DNA of 6,405 nucleotides from Chitinophaga pinensis (lineage in GTDB: Bacteria; Bacteroidota; Bacteroidia; Flavobacteriales_D; Crocinitomicaceae), in assembly GCA_945870115.1 (NCBI GenBank), contig CAMBRH010000211.1, forward strand, positions 1 through 6,405, given 5' to 3'. Numbering within the stretch: the stretch's first letter is position 1; each line of letters begins with the position of its first letter. The notes beneath the pieces are model-generated. The model saw only the letters and a list, made by a program, of their open reading frames with translations, made no database searches and was not told the DNA's origin. Shown in pieces: positions 1 to 6,150 of this stretch. The position numbers and the translations under genes are program-made.

Positions 1-120
1 AAGGCAATTGACTTAATAAGTGTAAACTATATTTCAAGAAACTTTAAATCACTATCATTAACGGACATTTCAACAAACGGGCTGACCAAAAATGATGTTG
101 GGAAAGTTATAGTATTCTGA
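1..120 (+). CDS. 3' end of an unrecognised protein-coding gene (partial)
   Basis: Frame 1 is open from the left edge to a TGA at 118-120 and gives 39 residues ending in GLTKNDVGKVIVF. The reading looks like protein: alternating hydrophobic and polar residues and a plausible beta-strand ending (KVIVF). An open frame this short could also occur by chance. I do not recognise the family, and the start lies outside the window. The gene would converge on tilS, and the gap between the two stops is filled by a GC-rich inverted repeat. That position, just past a stop codon, supports a real gene end here. No function is proposed. Confidence 0.5.
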   Translation, partial: KAIDLISVNYISRNFKSLSLTDISTNGLTKNDVGKVIVF

Positions 121-132
121 ATTAGTAAATAA

Positions 133-268
133 GCACTACTGCCAACAGCGGTTTTGCGTCAGGCGGGGTTTCGTGCTTCGTTTGACGCTTTTTGCTATAT
201 TTGAACTGTGGTTCTTTGTATCAAGGCAGTGCTAAAAGCCCCGCCCGAACGCAAAGCCGCAAACCGTT
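133..268. repeat. GC-rich imperfect inverted repeat (REP-like intergenic element)
   Basis: The left arm (148-171) pairs with the right arm (236-260). GCGGTTTTGCGT at 148-159 pairs with 249-260 (one G-T wobble). After a small internal loop (160-161 against 246-248), GGCGGGGTTT at 162-171 pairs with 236-245 (one G-T wobble). That makes about 22 base pairs around a 64-nt centre. A second pairing, GCACT..GCC at 133-143 with GGCAGTGC at 225-232, crosses the first, so the two are alternatives or form a pseudoknot. GCGTCA at 156-161 can also pair with TGACGC at 183-188. The stretch is far richer in GC than its surroundings. Neither flank has a clear T tract, so it is not a standard intrinsic terminator. 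From memory, GC-rich palindromes opening with CTGCCAACAGCGGTTT are scattered in Bacteroidota intergenic regions; this is unchecked. Confidence 0.75.
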
Positions 269-274
269 AAAAAC

Positions 275-1522
275 CTATTCCCCAACCCTCACCCAAAGCA
301 CATTCTCTGTTACATCATTCGCAACAGCATTTCTTCCAACTTTCAATCCAACGCACCAATGAATTTGAAAATCATCTTTTAGAACTAAAATATTTTCTCT
401 TTCAGCATTTGAAATTTTTGCTTCTGTGATAGCATCTGAAATTAGTTTTGATCCTTTCATTCCTACAGGAGAAATTCGATCGCCAATTTTCCAAAAATCA
501 AGTTTTAGTTCGCCTTGAATTTTATTTTTATCCAAATAAATTTCTGATTTCGAAAATATTTTTGGAAGTTCTAAAACTTCTTCAAGAATCAATTTTGGAA
601 TGGCTTTTTTTAGATTCAAATTCAGAAATGAAAATCCATTTTCTTCTTTTATAATTTTAAAAATTGGCGAAGAAATAAATTTTCCTTTTTGAACAGATTC
701 TAGTTTGTCTAATTCAACAGCTTGACTTGGAAGAAAATCAAATTCTTTTAAAATGAATATTTTTTGTTCAACATTTAAGTTGATAAAATCTTCTTTTGAT
801 AAAAAATGATTCTCCTTAATTGTGAAAATTAAATCTTTCACTGAATTTTCAATTTCTCTTTGATTTTCTTGAAAAACTTTAATCAAAGTCAAAACAGATT
901 TGTTTAAATCAGGAATTTTTGTTTTTAAAAAAGGCAAAAACTCATTTCTCAATTTATTTCTAGTGTATTTATTGCTTTTATTCGAAGAATCTTCCCTCCA
1001 AGAAATTGCATTTTCTTTAGCGTAAGCATAAATTTCCTCCTTTGAAAAATTCAACAAAGGTCGCATGATATTTTCGTGAATTTCTAACATGCAAGCCAAA
1101 CCTAAAATTCCAGATTTTCTTGCCAAATGCTGAAAAAATGTTTCAATTTGATCGTCTTGATGATGCGCCAATAATAAAACTGAATTTTCTAACTTTAACT
1201 TTTCAGCAAACCAGTCAAAGCGAATTTTCCGCGCTACATCTTGTAAATTTCCTGCATTTTCTTGCAAAATTTTATTGGTGTCAACAGATTTTATTTCAAG
1301 AAAAAATTGATTTTGTTTTGCAAATTCTTCCACAAAAAGTGCATCTTCAATTGATTCTTGTTCTCGCAAATTATAATTGACATGCAACAAAGTTATATTT
1401 TTGCAAAAAGTTTTAACAAGTGCCGCCAAAACAATGGAATCCACTCCCCCGCTGCACGCAATAAAAACCGTTTTATCTTTCAAGAAAGACCATTTTTCAG
1501 CAAATTCTTTTAAATCAATCAT
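275..1522 (-). CDS. tilS: tRNA(Ile)-lysidine synthetase TilS
   Basis: This cytoplasmic enzyme uses ATP and lysine to change C34 of the CAU-anticodon isoleucine tRNA to lysidine, so that the tRNA reads AUA and is charged with isoleucine. The 415-residue product has the N-type ATP-pyrophosphatase P-loop SGGVDS at 24-29, a LHVNYNLR segment at 46-53, the AGNLQDVARKIRF segment at 90-102, and HHQDDQIET at 120-128. MRPLL follows at 153-157, and the D-S-S-N...Y-T-R-N-K-L-R tRNA-recognition block lies at about 178-192. The C-terminal TilS domain carries GDRISPVGMKGSK, starting near residue 345. Domain order and length are normal for the family. The ATG is the only start that keeps the P-loop region intact. 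It lies inside the last codons of pabB (8-nt overlap), so translation is probably coupled and tilS is probably the second gene of that transcript. The gene ends with TAG next to the inverted repeat. Confidence 0.97.
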   Translation of the reverse strand: MIDLKEFAEKWSFLKDKTVFIACSGGVDSIVLAALVKTFCKNITLLHVNYNLREQESIEDALFVEEFAKQNQFFLEIKSVDTNKILQENAGNLQDVARKIRFDWFAEKLKLENSVLLLAHHQDDQIETFFQHLARKSGILGLACMLEIHENIMRPLLNFSKEEIYAYAKENAISWREDSSNKSNKYTRNKLRNEFLPFLKTKIPDLNKSVLTLIKVFQENQREIENSVKDLIFTIKENHFLSKEDFINLNVEQKIFILKEFDFLPSQAVELDKLESVQKGKFISSPIFKIIKEENGFSFLNLNLKKAIPKLILEEVLELPKIFSKSEIYLDKNKIQGELKLDFWKIGDRISPVGMKGSKLISDAITEAKISNAERENILVLKDDFQIHWCVGLKVGRNAVANDVTENVLWVRVGE

Positions 1523-2741
1523 GATTGAAAAGATCTAATAATCGTTGAATTTTCACTAAACATTCTTCGTATTCATTTTCTGGAATCGATTTCATCGTAA
1601 TTGCTCCGCCAACTGCAGCTGAAAAAGTGCGTGTTTTTTTGTTTAAAATCAAGCTTCTAATCACCACGTTCAAATCAAAATCTCCATTCGGTTTAATGTA
1701 AGCAATTGAACCAGAATACAAACCACGTTTAAAATTTTCATGCTTTTCACTAATTTGCATGGCGCTAATTTTTGGCGCTCCAGTCATTGAACCCATTGGA
1801 AAAGTAGCTTTTAAAATATCCGAAAAAGTAGTTTTTTCTTTGATTTCACATGAAATCGTTGAAATCAACTGATGAACCGTTCCAAAAGAATACAAGCCGC
1901 ACAATTCGTCAACATTTACAGAATTTTTTGCTGCAATTCGAGAGAAATCATTACGCACCAAATCCGTAATCATCACATTTTCAGAACGTTCTTTCGGATC
2001 GGCAAGCAAAGTTTTTTTCAGTAATTCATCTTCCATTTCATCATTTCCTCGGCGAATTGTTCCTTTTATTGGTTGAGAAATCAATTTATTCCCCGTTTTT
2101 TGAATGTATCTTTCTGGACTTCCGCAAAAAACTTCGTGATTTTCTAAATTCAAGTAAACAGAAAATGGAGCTTTTGTGAGCAAATTTAATTGATTAAAAA
2201 GCGAATATGAATCAAAGTCTGGAACATTTTTAGCGGAAAATTCTTGACAAAAATTTAATTCATAAATATTTCCAAAAGCAATTTCTTTTTTAATTTCTTT
2301 CAATTGCTTCAAATATTCTTGCTTTGAAATTTTAGCCTGAAAATCAAGTTTTGGCAAAAGAGAATTAGATTTTTTTGATTCTAAAATTTCTTCTAACAAT
2401 CTTTTATGCTCTGCTGAAAGTTCTCCTTCTAAAATCGTATAATTTTGATTTTGAAAAGCTAAAACAACTTCCGCTTTCCAAATTTTCAACAAAGGAAAAT
2501 CTATTTCGTCTGGATTTTTACTTTCTAATTTTTCAATGTGATTTTTTAAATCGTAGCTAAAACAAGAAAACAAATAATGATTTTTATGTTTTTCAATAAA
2601 TGAATCAATTTCACTAAACAATTCATTATTAGTCCAATTTGAATCAAAAATAAATTCATTCTCACAGCCCAAAGCTATTAAATCGGCAGAATTATCATTT
2701 GATGTAAAATACGCTATGTTCTTAGAAAAATCTTGAATCAT
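1515..2741 (-). CDS. pabB: Aminodeoxychorismate synthase component I (PabB)
   Basis: This enzyme of the chorismate-utilising family (PabB/TrpE/MenF) converts chorismate and ammonia to 4-amino-4-deoxychorismate, the precursor of p-aminobenzoate and folate. Ammonia is supplied by a PabA glutaminase encoded elsewhere. The 408-residue product has a short, divergent N-terminal part (about 1-130) and a well conserved catalytic domain. Visible there are FGNIYELNF (157-164), CGSPERYI (206-213), PIKGT (224-228), DPKERSENVMITDLVRND (248-265), FPMGSMTGAPK (314-324) and GLYSGSIAYI (340-349). Lys226 in PIKGT marks PabB, because anthranilate synthases carry Ala there (P-[IL]-AGT). I see no LLES tryptophan-binding motif near the N-terminus, as expected without TrpE-type feedback. 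It is slightly shorter than the E. coli enzyme. The upstream gap is shared with the divergent acyltransferase, and no clear promoter or Shine-Dalgarno sequence is visible. A TrpE role is unlikely given the lysine. Confidence 0.93.
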   Translation of the reverse strand: MIQDFSKNIAYFTSNDNSADLIALGCENEFIFDSNWTNNELFSEIDSFIEKHKNHYLFSCFSYDLKNHIEKLESKNPDEIDFPLLKIWKAEVVLAFQNQNYTILEGELSAEHKRLLEEILESKKSNSLLPKLDFQAKISKQEYLKQLKEIKKEIAFGNIYELNFCQEFSAKNVPDFDSYSLFNQLNLLTKAPFSVYLNLENHEVFCGSPERYIQKTGNKLISQPIKGTIRRGNDEMEDELLKKTLLADPKERSENVMITDLVRNDFSRIAAKNSVNVDELCGLYSFGTVHQLISTISCEIKEKTTFSDILKATFPMGSMTGAPKISAMQISEKHENFKRGLYSGSIAYIKPNGDFDLNVVIRSLILNKKTRTFSAAVGGAITMKSIPENEYEECLVKIQRLLDLFNHD

Positions 2742-2852
2742 GTTGTAAAATTAAAGGATTTATTCGTTGAATTGTTCTTAAAAGGAAAAAAAAATACTAC
2801 CTTCATTGTTTTAAACTGAGTTTATCGAAGTTCAAATTCACTTAATAGGAAA

Positions 2853-4172
2853 ATGCTTTACCATATTTTAAGAGCGATTGTCGCAGTCGGACTAAGATTT
2901 TATTACAGAGAAATTAAAGTTGTAAATCGTAAAAATTTACCTGAAAAAGGTCCGTGTATTTATATTGCAAACCATCCAAACACACTGATGGACGCGTGGA
3001 TTATAGGTTTTATTTCCAAAGAACCGATTTATTTCATGGCAAAAGCAACACTTTTTTCTTCGCCTTTAAAACAAAAAATATTGCGCAGTTTAAACATGAT
3101 TCCAATCAATCGCAGAGGTGAAAGTGCGATAAAAGGTGTTTCAAATCAAGATTCATTTGAAGCTTGTTATCAAATTTTGGAACAAGGAAAATCCTTGCTT
3201 ATTTTTCCTGAAGGAACAAGTTTTTTAGAGCGCCATTTAAGGGAATTAAAATCCGGAACAGCACGAATTGCTTTGGAAGCAGAAAGACGAAATGACAATA
3301 AATTAAACTTACAAATCATTCCTTTAGGTTTAAATTATTTGGACGCAGATCGTTTTGGAAGTCGTGTTTTAGTCAATGTTGGAAATCCGATAAATATTCA
3401 AGTTTTCAGCTACAACGAACAAGAAACACAGGGAATTACAGCAAAAAGATTAACGGAGAAATTTAGAATTCGCTTGGAACAAGTTTTGGTTAATTCTTCC
3501 GAAAAAGTAGATGAATTGATGGTGGAGGAATTGCATCAAATTTTCCTTTCAAAATACATCAAACAAAAGCAAAAAGGTGTGAAAGGTGAATTGGAATTAT
3601 TAAAACAAATTAGAGACAAAATCACAGAAATCAATTTAACCGAAGCTTGGAAAATTGAAGAAATTAAAAAAACATTAAATTCATTAAAATCAAAATTAGA
3701 TAAATTTGGAATTCAATCCGATTTTCTTGACAGAAGATTCCGATTAAAAATGTTTTTCAGACAATTATTTTTCTCCATTATTTTTCTTTTAATCGGTTTA
3801 CCAATTTTTCTTTATGGATTTATTCACAATATCATTCAGTTCAAATTGGCAGACATTTTAGTCCCAAAACTAACCAAAGAAGTTGAATATTACGCACCAA
3901 TCACTGTTCTTCTGGGCTTGATTTTATATCCTTTAGTTTATGTTTTATTTATGCTTGGAATGAAAAATTTATTTGATTTAACTTTTATTGAACAAGTATT
4001 TTATTTTGCTTCGATGCCAATTTTCGGTTTATCAGCTTATTCAATTTACAATTATTTTCAGCATGTTTCCAACAAATGGAAATTCGTTTTTACGATGCTA
4101 AACGATAAAAACAAAGTGATTGAATTGAAGAACGAAAAAGAGAAATTACGTGAATATATTTTTGGGGAGTAA
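2853..4172 (+). CDS. Membrane-anchored 1-acylglycerol-phosphate/glycerol-3-phosphate-type acyltransferase (PlsC superfamily)
   Basis: The protein probably transfers a fatty acyl group to a glycerophosphate-type acceptor at the inner membrane; the exact substrate cannot be read from sequence. The 439-residue product holds an N-terminal PlsC-type acyltransferase domain (about 1-215). It shows active-site block I NHPNTLMD (40-47), block II IPINR (83-87), block III FPEGTS (118-123) followed by LKSGTARIAL (132-141), and block IV IIPLGLNY (155-162). His41 and Asp47 are separated by five residues, not the usual four. A charged, helical middle section (about 215-300) leads into three hydrophobic spans at about 303-325, 347-369 and 382-402, then a charged tail. 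This layout recalls the yeast Gpt2/Sct1-like branch more than short bacterial PlsC. The start codon follows TAATAGGAAA, which is only a weak Shine-Dalgarno candidate. The gene is divergent from pabB, with a lipoprotein gene 42 nt downstream. Confidence 0.9.
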   Translation: MLYHILRAIVAVGLRFYYREIKVVNRKNLPEKGPCIYIANHPNTLMDAWIIGFISKEPIYFMAKATLFSSPLKQKILRSLNMIPINRRGESAIKGVSNQDSFEACYQILEQGKSLLIFPEGTSFLERHLRELKSGTARIALEAERRNDNKLNLQIIPLGLNYLDADRFGSRVLVNVGNPINIQVFSYNEQETQGITAKRLTEKFRIRLEQVLVNSSEKVDELMVEELHQIFLSKYIKQKQKGVKGELELLKQIRDKITEINLTEAWKIEEIKKTLNSLKSKLDKFGIQSDFLDRRFRLKMFFRQLFFSIIFLLIGLPIFLYGFIHNIIQFKLADILVPKLTKEVEYYAPITVLLGLILYPLVYVLFMLGMKNLFDLTFIEQVFYFASMPIFGLSAYSIYNYFQHVSNKWKFVFTMLNDKNKVIELKNEKEKLREYIFGE

Positions 4173-4214
4173 AAAATAATGTATTTTTTTAAAAAAAATT
4201 CCTAAATTCAAGGC

Positions 4215-4823
4215 ATGAAAAATATAAACACTACTCACATTTTAAAATTTGCATTTACAATTGGTCTTATCATATTAATGCAAGCTTGCACAATTCAAAA
4301 AAGAACATACAACAAAGGCTATTTTATTCAATGGAATTTAGATAAACATAAATCTCAAAAACCAAGTTCAAATGAATATTTAGTTGAAGAATCTAAAATA
4401 AATGATGGTTTGACAGAAGAAATTTCTTCTACTGAAAATCGACCTTCAGAGATTCAAAATGAATTTGTTTTGAATTCTAATTCTGACAATGTCAATTTAA
4501 ATAATGAAGGAAGTTCTGAGTATAATGTTACATCTAAAAATTCAACTCAAAAATCAATAAGTGAAAATAAAACTCAAAAAAAGGGACAAAAATTAAATGT
4601 TAAAAAGATTTTTGCTGCAAAAAAACTACTTAAAAAATCTCCTGCTGCTGATGGCGAATTGATAATAAATATTATTTTAACTGTAGTTTTTCTTGGTTTA
4701 ACAATACTTTTTTTAATTCTACTTTTAAGCGCAGTAGCACCACTTTTGTATGTTTATGCTGTTGCAGGTTTAGTCTCTTTAGTTTTATTTGTTACGCAAT
4801 TAATTGATTTAATTAATTATTAA
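4215..4823 (+). CDS. Hypothetical lipoprotein-like protein with C-terminal membrane hairpin
   Basis: Function unknown. The 202-residue product starts with a hydrophobic signal-like segment (about 9-24) ending in LMQAC, a plausible lipobox with Cys25 as the lipidated residue. CTIQKRTYNKGYFIQW (25-40) follows. From memory, a C-x-x-x-KR-x-Y-x-x-G-[FY] start is common in small Flavobacteriia proteins of unknown function. Residues 45-120 are low-complexity, rich in Ser, Asn, Glu and Lys, and probably disordered. A basic stretch (121-141) precedes two predicted membrane spans (about 149-173 and 175-199) joined by a very short turn. Combining a lipobox with C-terminal spans is unusual. The gene follows the acyltransferase by 42 nt on the same strand and may share its transcript. 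A bidirectional terminator lies 20 nt past its stop. The AT-rich middle section is the least conserved-looking part. Confidence 0.82.
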   Translation: MKNINTTHILKFAFTIGLIILMQACTIQKRTYNKGYFIQWNLDKHKSQKPSSNEYLVEESKINDGLTEEISSTENRPSEIQNEFVLNSNSDNVNLNNEGSSEYNVTSKNSTQKSISENKTQKKGQKLNVKKIFAAKKLLKKSPAADGELIINIILTVVFLGLTILFLILLLSAVAPLLYVYAVAGLVSLVLFVTQLIDLINY

Positions 4824-4842
4824 TTACTAATTCTTGTATAAC

Positions 4843-4877
4843 TAAAAAGGGAACAAATTTAATTTACTCCCTTTTTA
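4843..4877. terminator. Bidirectional intrinsic terminator between convergent genes
   Basis: TAAAAAGGGA at 4843-4852 pairs perfectly with TCCCTTTTTA at 4868-4877, giving a 10-bp stem. The 15-nt loop contains a further short AAAT/ATTT pairing. The stem has an A run at its 5' side and a T run at its 3' side, so it can end transcripts from both directions. These are the lipoprotein gene (stop at 4823) on the plus strand and msrA (stop at 4894) on the minus strand. Confidence 0.85.
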
Positions 4878-4893
4878 ATTTCTTAATTTGTAA

Positions 4894-5616
4894 TTATTTA
4901 ATTTTCTTTGCAAATACCTTTCTGAATTTTTCCACTTTAGGCCTTACAACCGCTTGACAATAAGCATTTTCAGGGTTTTTAGCATAGTAATCATTGTGAT
5001 AAGCTTCCGCTGAATAATAATTTTTCAAAGGAGAAATTTCAGTTATAATTGGATTTTCCCAAACTCCTTCTTTGTCTAGTTTTTCTTTGTATTTAGCAGC
5101 TAAATCTTTTTGATTTTCATCGTGGAAAAAAATGACTGAACGGTATTGTGTACCAATATCATTTCCTTGACGATTTAATGTCGTAGGATCATGAACAAAC
5201 CAAAAAGCTTCCAGCAACTCATCAAAAGTGATTTTTGTTTCATCATAAACGATTCTTGCAATTTCAGCATGTCCAGTTCCACCAGAACAAACTTGTTCGT
5301 ATGTTGGATTTTTTCTTTCTCCTCCAGAATAACCTGGAGTAACAGAAACAACTCCTTCTAAATCTGCAAAACATGCCTCTACGCACCAAAAACATCCAGC
5401 ACCAAAAGTTGCTTCTTTCAAATTTTCTGAATCTACTTGTTTTTTATCTTTTTCAGATTTCATGTTTTCGTTTAGTTCCATTTTTTTGTCTTTTAAAGAT
5501 TTTTCTACTTTAGTTGAATTTCCTTCAAGTTCTTTTTTGTTTACTTCACTTGCTGGATTTGAACATCCAAAAATAGTAAAACATATTGTACTAAAAATTA
5601 TTGCTGTAAGTTTCAT
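4894..5616 (-). CDS. msrA: Peptide-methionine (S)-S-oxide reductase MsrA, lipoprotein form
   Basis: MsrA reduces the S epimer of methionine sulfoxide in oxidised proteins. Residues 1-18 of this 240-residue product are a lipoprotein signal ending in TIFGC, so Cys18 is probably lipidated and the enzyme should sit in the cell envelope, facing the periplasm. A Lys/Glu-rich linker (about 19-66) carries the catalytic domain. Motifs are GCFWCVEACF (74-83) with nucleophile Cys75, GYSGG (95-99), GGTGHAE (112-118), the HDPTTLNRQGNDIGTQYRS block (142-160) and YHNDYY (206-211). Cys78 and the late Cys220 (YCQAVVRPK) are the candidate resolving cysteines; Cys82 and Cys110 are also present. The core is full length. 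The first ATG is chosen because it supplies the signal peptide. Met46 and Met52 would give a soluble form, but nothing favours them. The gene is transcribed alone or by read-through from secG, with a terminator in between. No msrB is in the window. Confidence 0.97.
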   Translation of the reverse strand: MKLTAIIFSTICFTIFGCSNPASEVNKKELEGNSTKVEKSLKDKKMELNENMKSEKDKKQVDSENLKEATFGAGCFWCVEACFADLEGVVSVTPGYSGGERKNPTYEQVCSGGTGHAEIARIVYDETKITFDELLEAFWFVHDPTTLNRQGNDIGTQYRSVIFFHDENQKDLAAKYKEKLDKEGVWENPIITEISPLKNYYSAEAYHNDYYAKNPENAYCQAVVRPKVEKFRKVFAKKIK

Positions 5617-5675
5617 ATTCCATTTATTTATAAAACATAAACGAACGAATAAAGTTTATAGTTTTCGACAAATGT

Positions 5676-5716
5676 TAAAAAAACAAAAAAGCCAACAAGA
5701 AAATCTCATTGGCTTT
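5676..5716 (-). terminator. Intrinsic terminator downstream of secG
   Basis: On the minus strand, AAAGCCAA (5716-5709) pairs with TTGGCTTT (5695-5688), giving a perfect 8-bp stem. The loop can extend it by AGA/TCT pairing. A T-rich run follows on the minus strand (5690 down to about 5676). It starts 21 nt past the secG stop and should separate secG from msrA. Confidence 0.85.
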
Positions 5717-5737
5717 AAATATTTAAATTTTATAAAA

Positions 5738-6049
5738 TTATTTTCCTGGTTGACCTGCTGGTTTTCCACCTTGAGGGTTTTGTCCATCTTGAGAAGTTGT
5801 TGGTTCTTCAACTACTTTTGGTCTGTCTGGAGTTTTCATTACAGTCAACATAATACTGATAACACAAATCACAGCAGCCAAAGTCCAAGTTGATTTTTCA
5901 ACGAAGTCATTTGTTTTTTGAACACCACCTAATTGTTGTGCCGCACCAAAGTCAGAAGATAAACCTCCACCTTTTGGATTTTGAATAAATACGATGAATA
6001 CTAATAAAATACTCGCTAAAATAATGATAATCGATAATAAAGTTGCCAT
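5738..6049 (-). CDS. secG: Preprotein translocase subunit SecG
   Basis: SecG is the small inner-membrane subunit of the SecYEG channel; it assists SecA-driven export through the cytoplasmic membrane. The 103-residue product has the two expected membrane spans, at about 3-22 and 53-71. Between them is the hallmark cytoplasmic loop NPKGGGLSSDFGAAQQLGG (24-42), followed by TNDFVEKSTW. The tail (about 73-103) is hydrophilic and rich in Pro, Gly and Gln, and is probably disordered. The length is usual for Bacteroidota SecG. The start is the only ATG in front of the first span and has no Shine-Dalgarno sequence. A promoter-like pair lies 40-70 nt upstream and an intrinsic terminator follows, so the gene can be transcribed alone. 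The upstream neighbour is the TPR-like gene. Confidence 0.97.
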   Translation of the reverse strand: MATLLSIIIILASILLVFIVFIQNPKGGGLSSDFGAAQQLGGVQKTNDFVEKSTWTLAAVICVISIMLTVMKTPDRPKVVEEPTTSQDGQNPQGGKPAGQPGK

Positions 6050-6089
6050 TTATGATGTATGTTTTAAATAATTGTCTTCTAATTTTGTG

Positions 6090-6120
6090 CAAAGTAACGG
6101 TTTTTTTATCTTAAAGTCAA
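6090..6120 (-). promoter_or_regulatory. Bacteroidota-type promoter for secG
   Basis: Read on the minus strand, TTGAC (6120-6116) is followed by TTACTTTGCA (6097-6088). From TTG to TTACTTTG the spacer is 20 nt. This fits the known Bacteroidota pattern of a -33 TTG and a -7 TAnnTTTG at 17-23 nt. One base of the -7 box deviates (TT for TA, or the spacing inside TACTTTG is one short). A start near 6083 would leave a leader of about 35 nt before the secG ATG. Confidence 0.6.
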
Positions 6121-6150
6121 GTACTTTACTAAATTTACTTATTATTATCC

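Noticed and set aside
121..274. Inverted repeat as an intrinsic terminator for tilS or the left-hand gene
   Set aside because: The stem is strong, but no T run follows it on either strand.
448..654. Open reading frame of 68 codons on the plus strand
   Set aside because: It lies wholly antisense to the conserved tilS C-terminal region and shows no recognisable domain; an AT-rich shadow frame.
1120..1380. Open reading frame of 86 codons on the plus strand
   Set aside because: Antisense to the tilS catalytic domain, whose conserved motifs show which strand is coding.
2375..2560. Open reading frame of 61 codons on the plus strand
   Set aside because: Antisense to pabB, rich in Leu, Phe and Lys as expected of a shadow frame.
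2772..2805. Promoter candidate for the acyltransferase gene (TTG, 23-nt spacer, TACCTTCA)
   Set aside because: Spacing is at the outer limit and the -7 box departs from TAnnTTTG at two positions; in AT-rich DNA this is too weak to list.
4181..4200. T-run/A-run palindrome between the acyltransferase and lipoprotein genes
   Set aside because: It contains only A-T pairs, so the hairpin would be unstable; not credible as a terminator.
5617..5675. Promoter for msrA (TATGTTTT-like box)
   Set aside because: A -7-like box is present, but no TTG lies at 17-23 nt upstream of it.
5462..5893. Open reading frame of 143 codons on the plus strand
   Set aside because: It runs antisense across the msrA signal and linker region, the terminator and the secG tail; both real genes have clear motifs.
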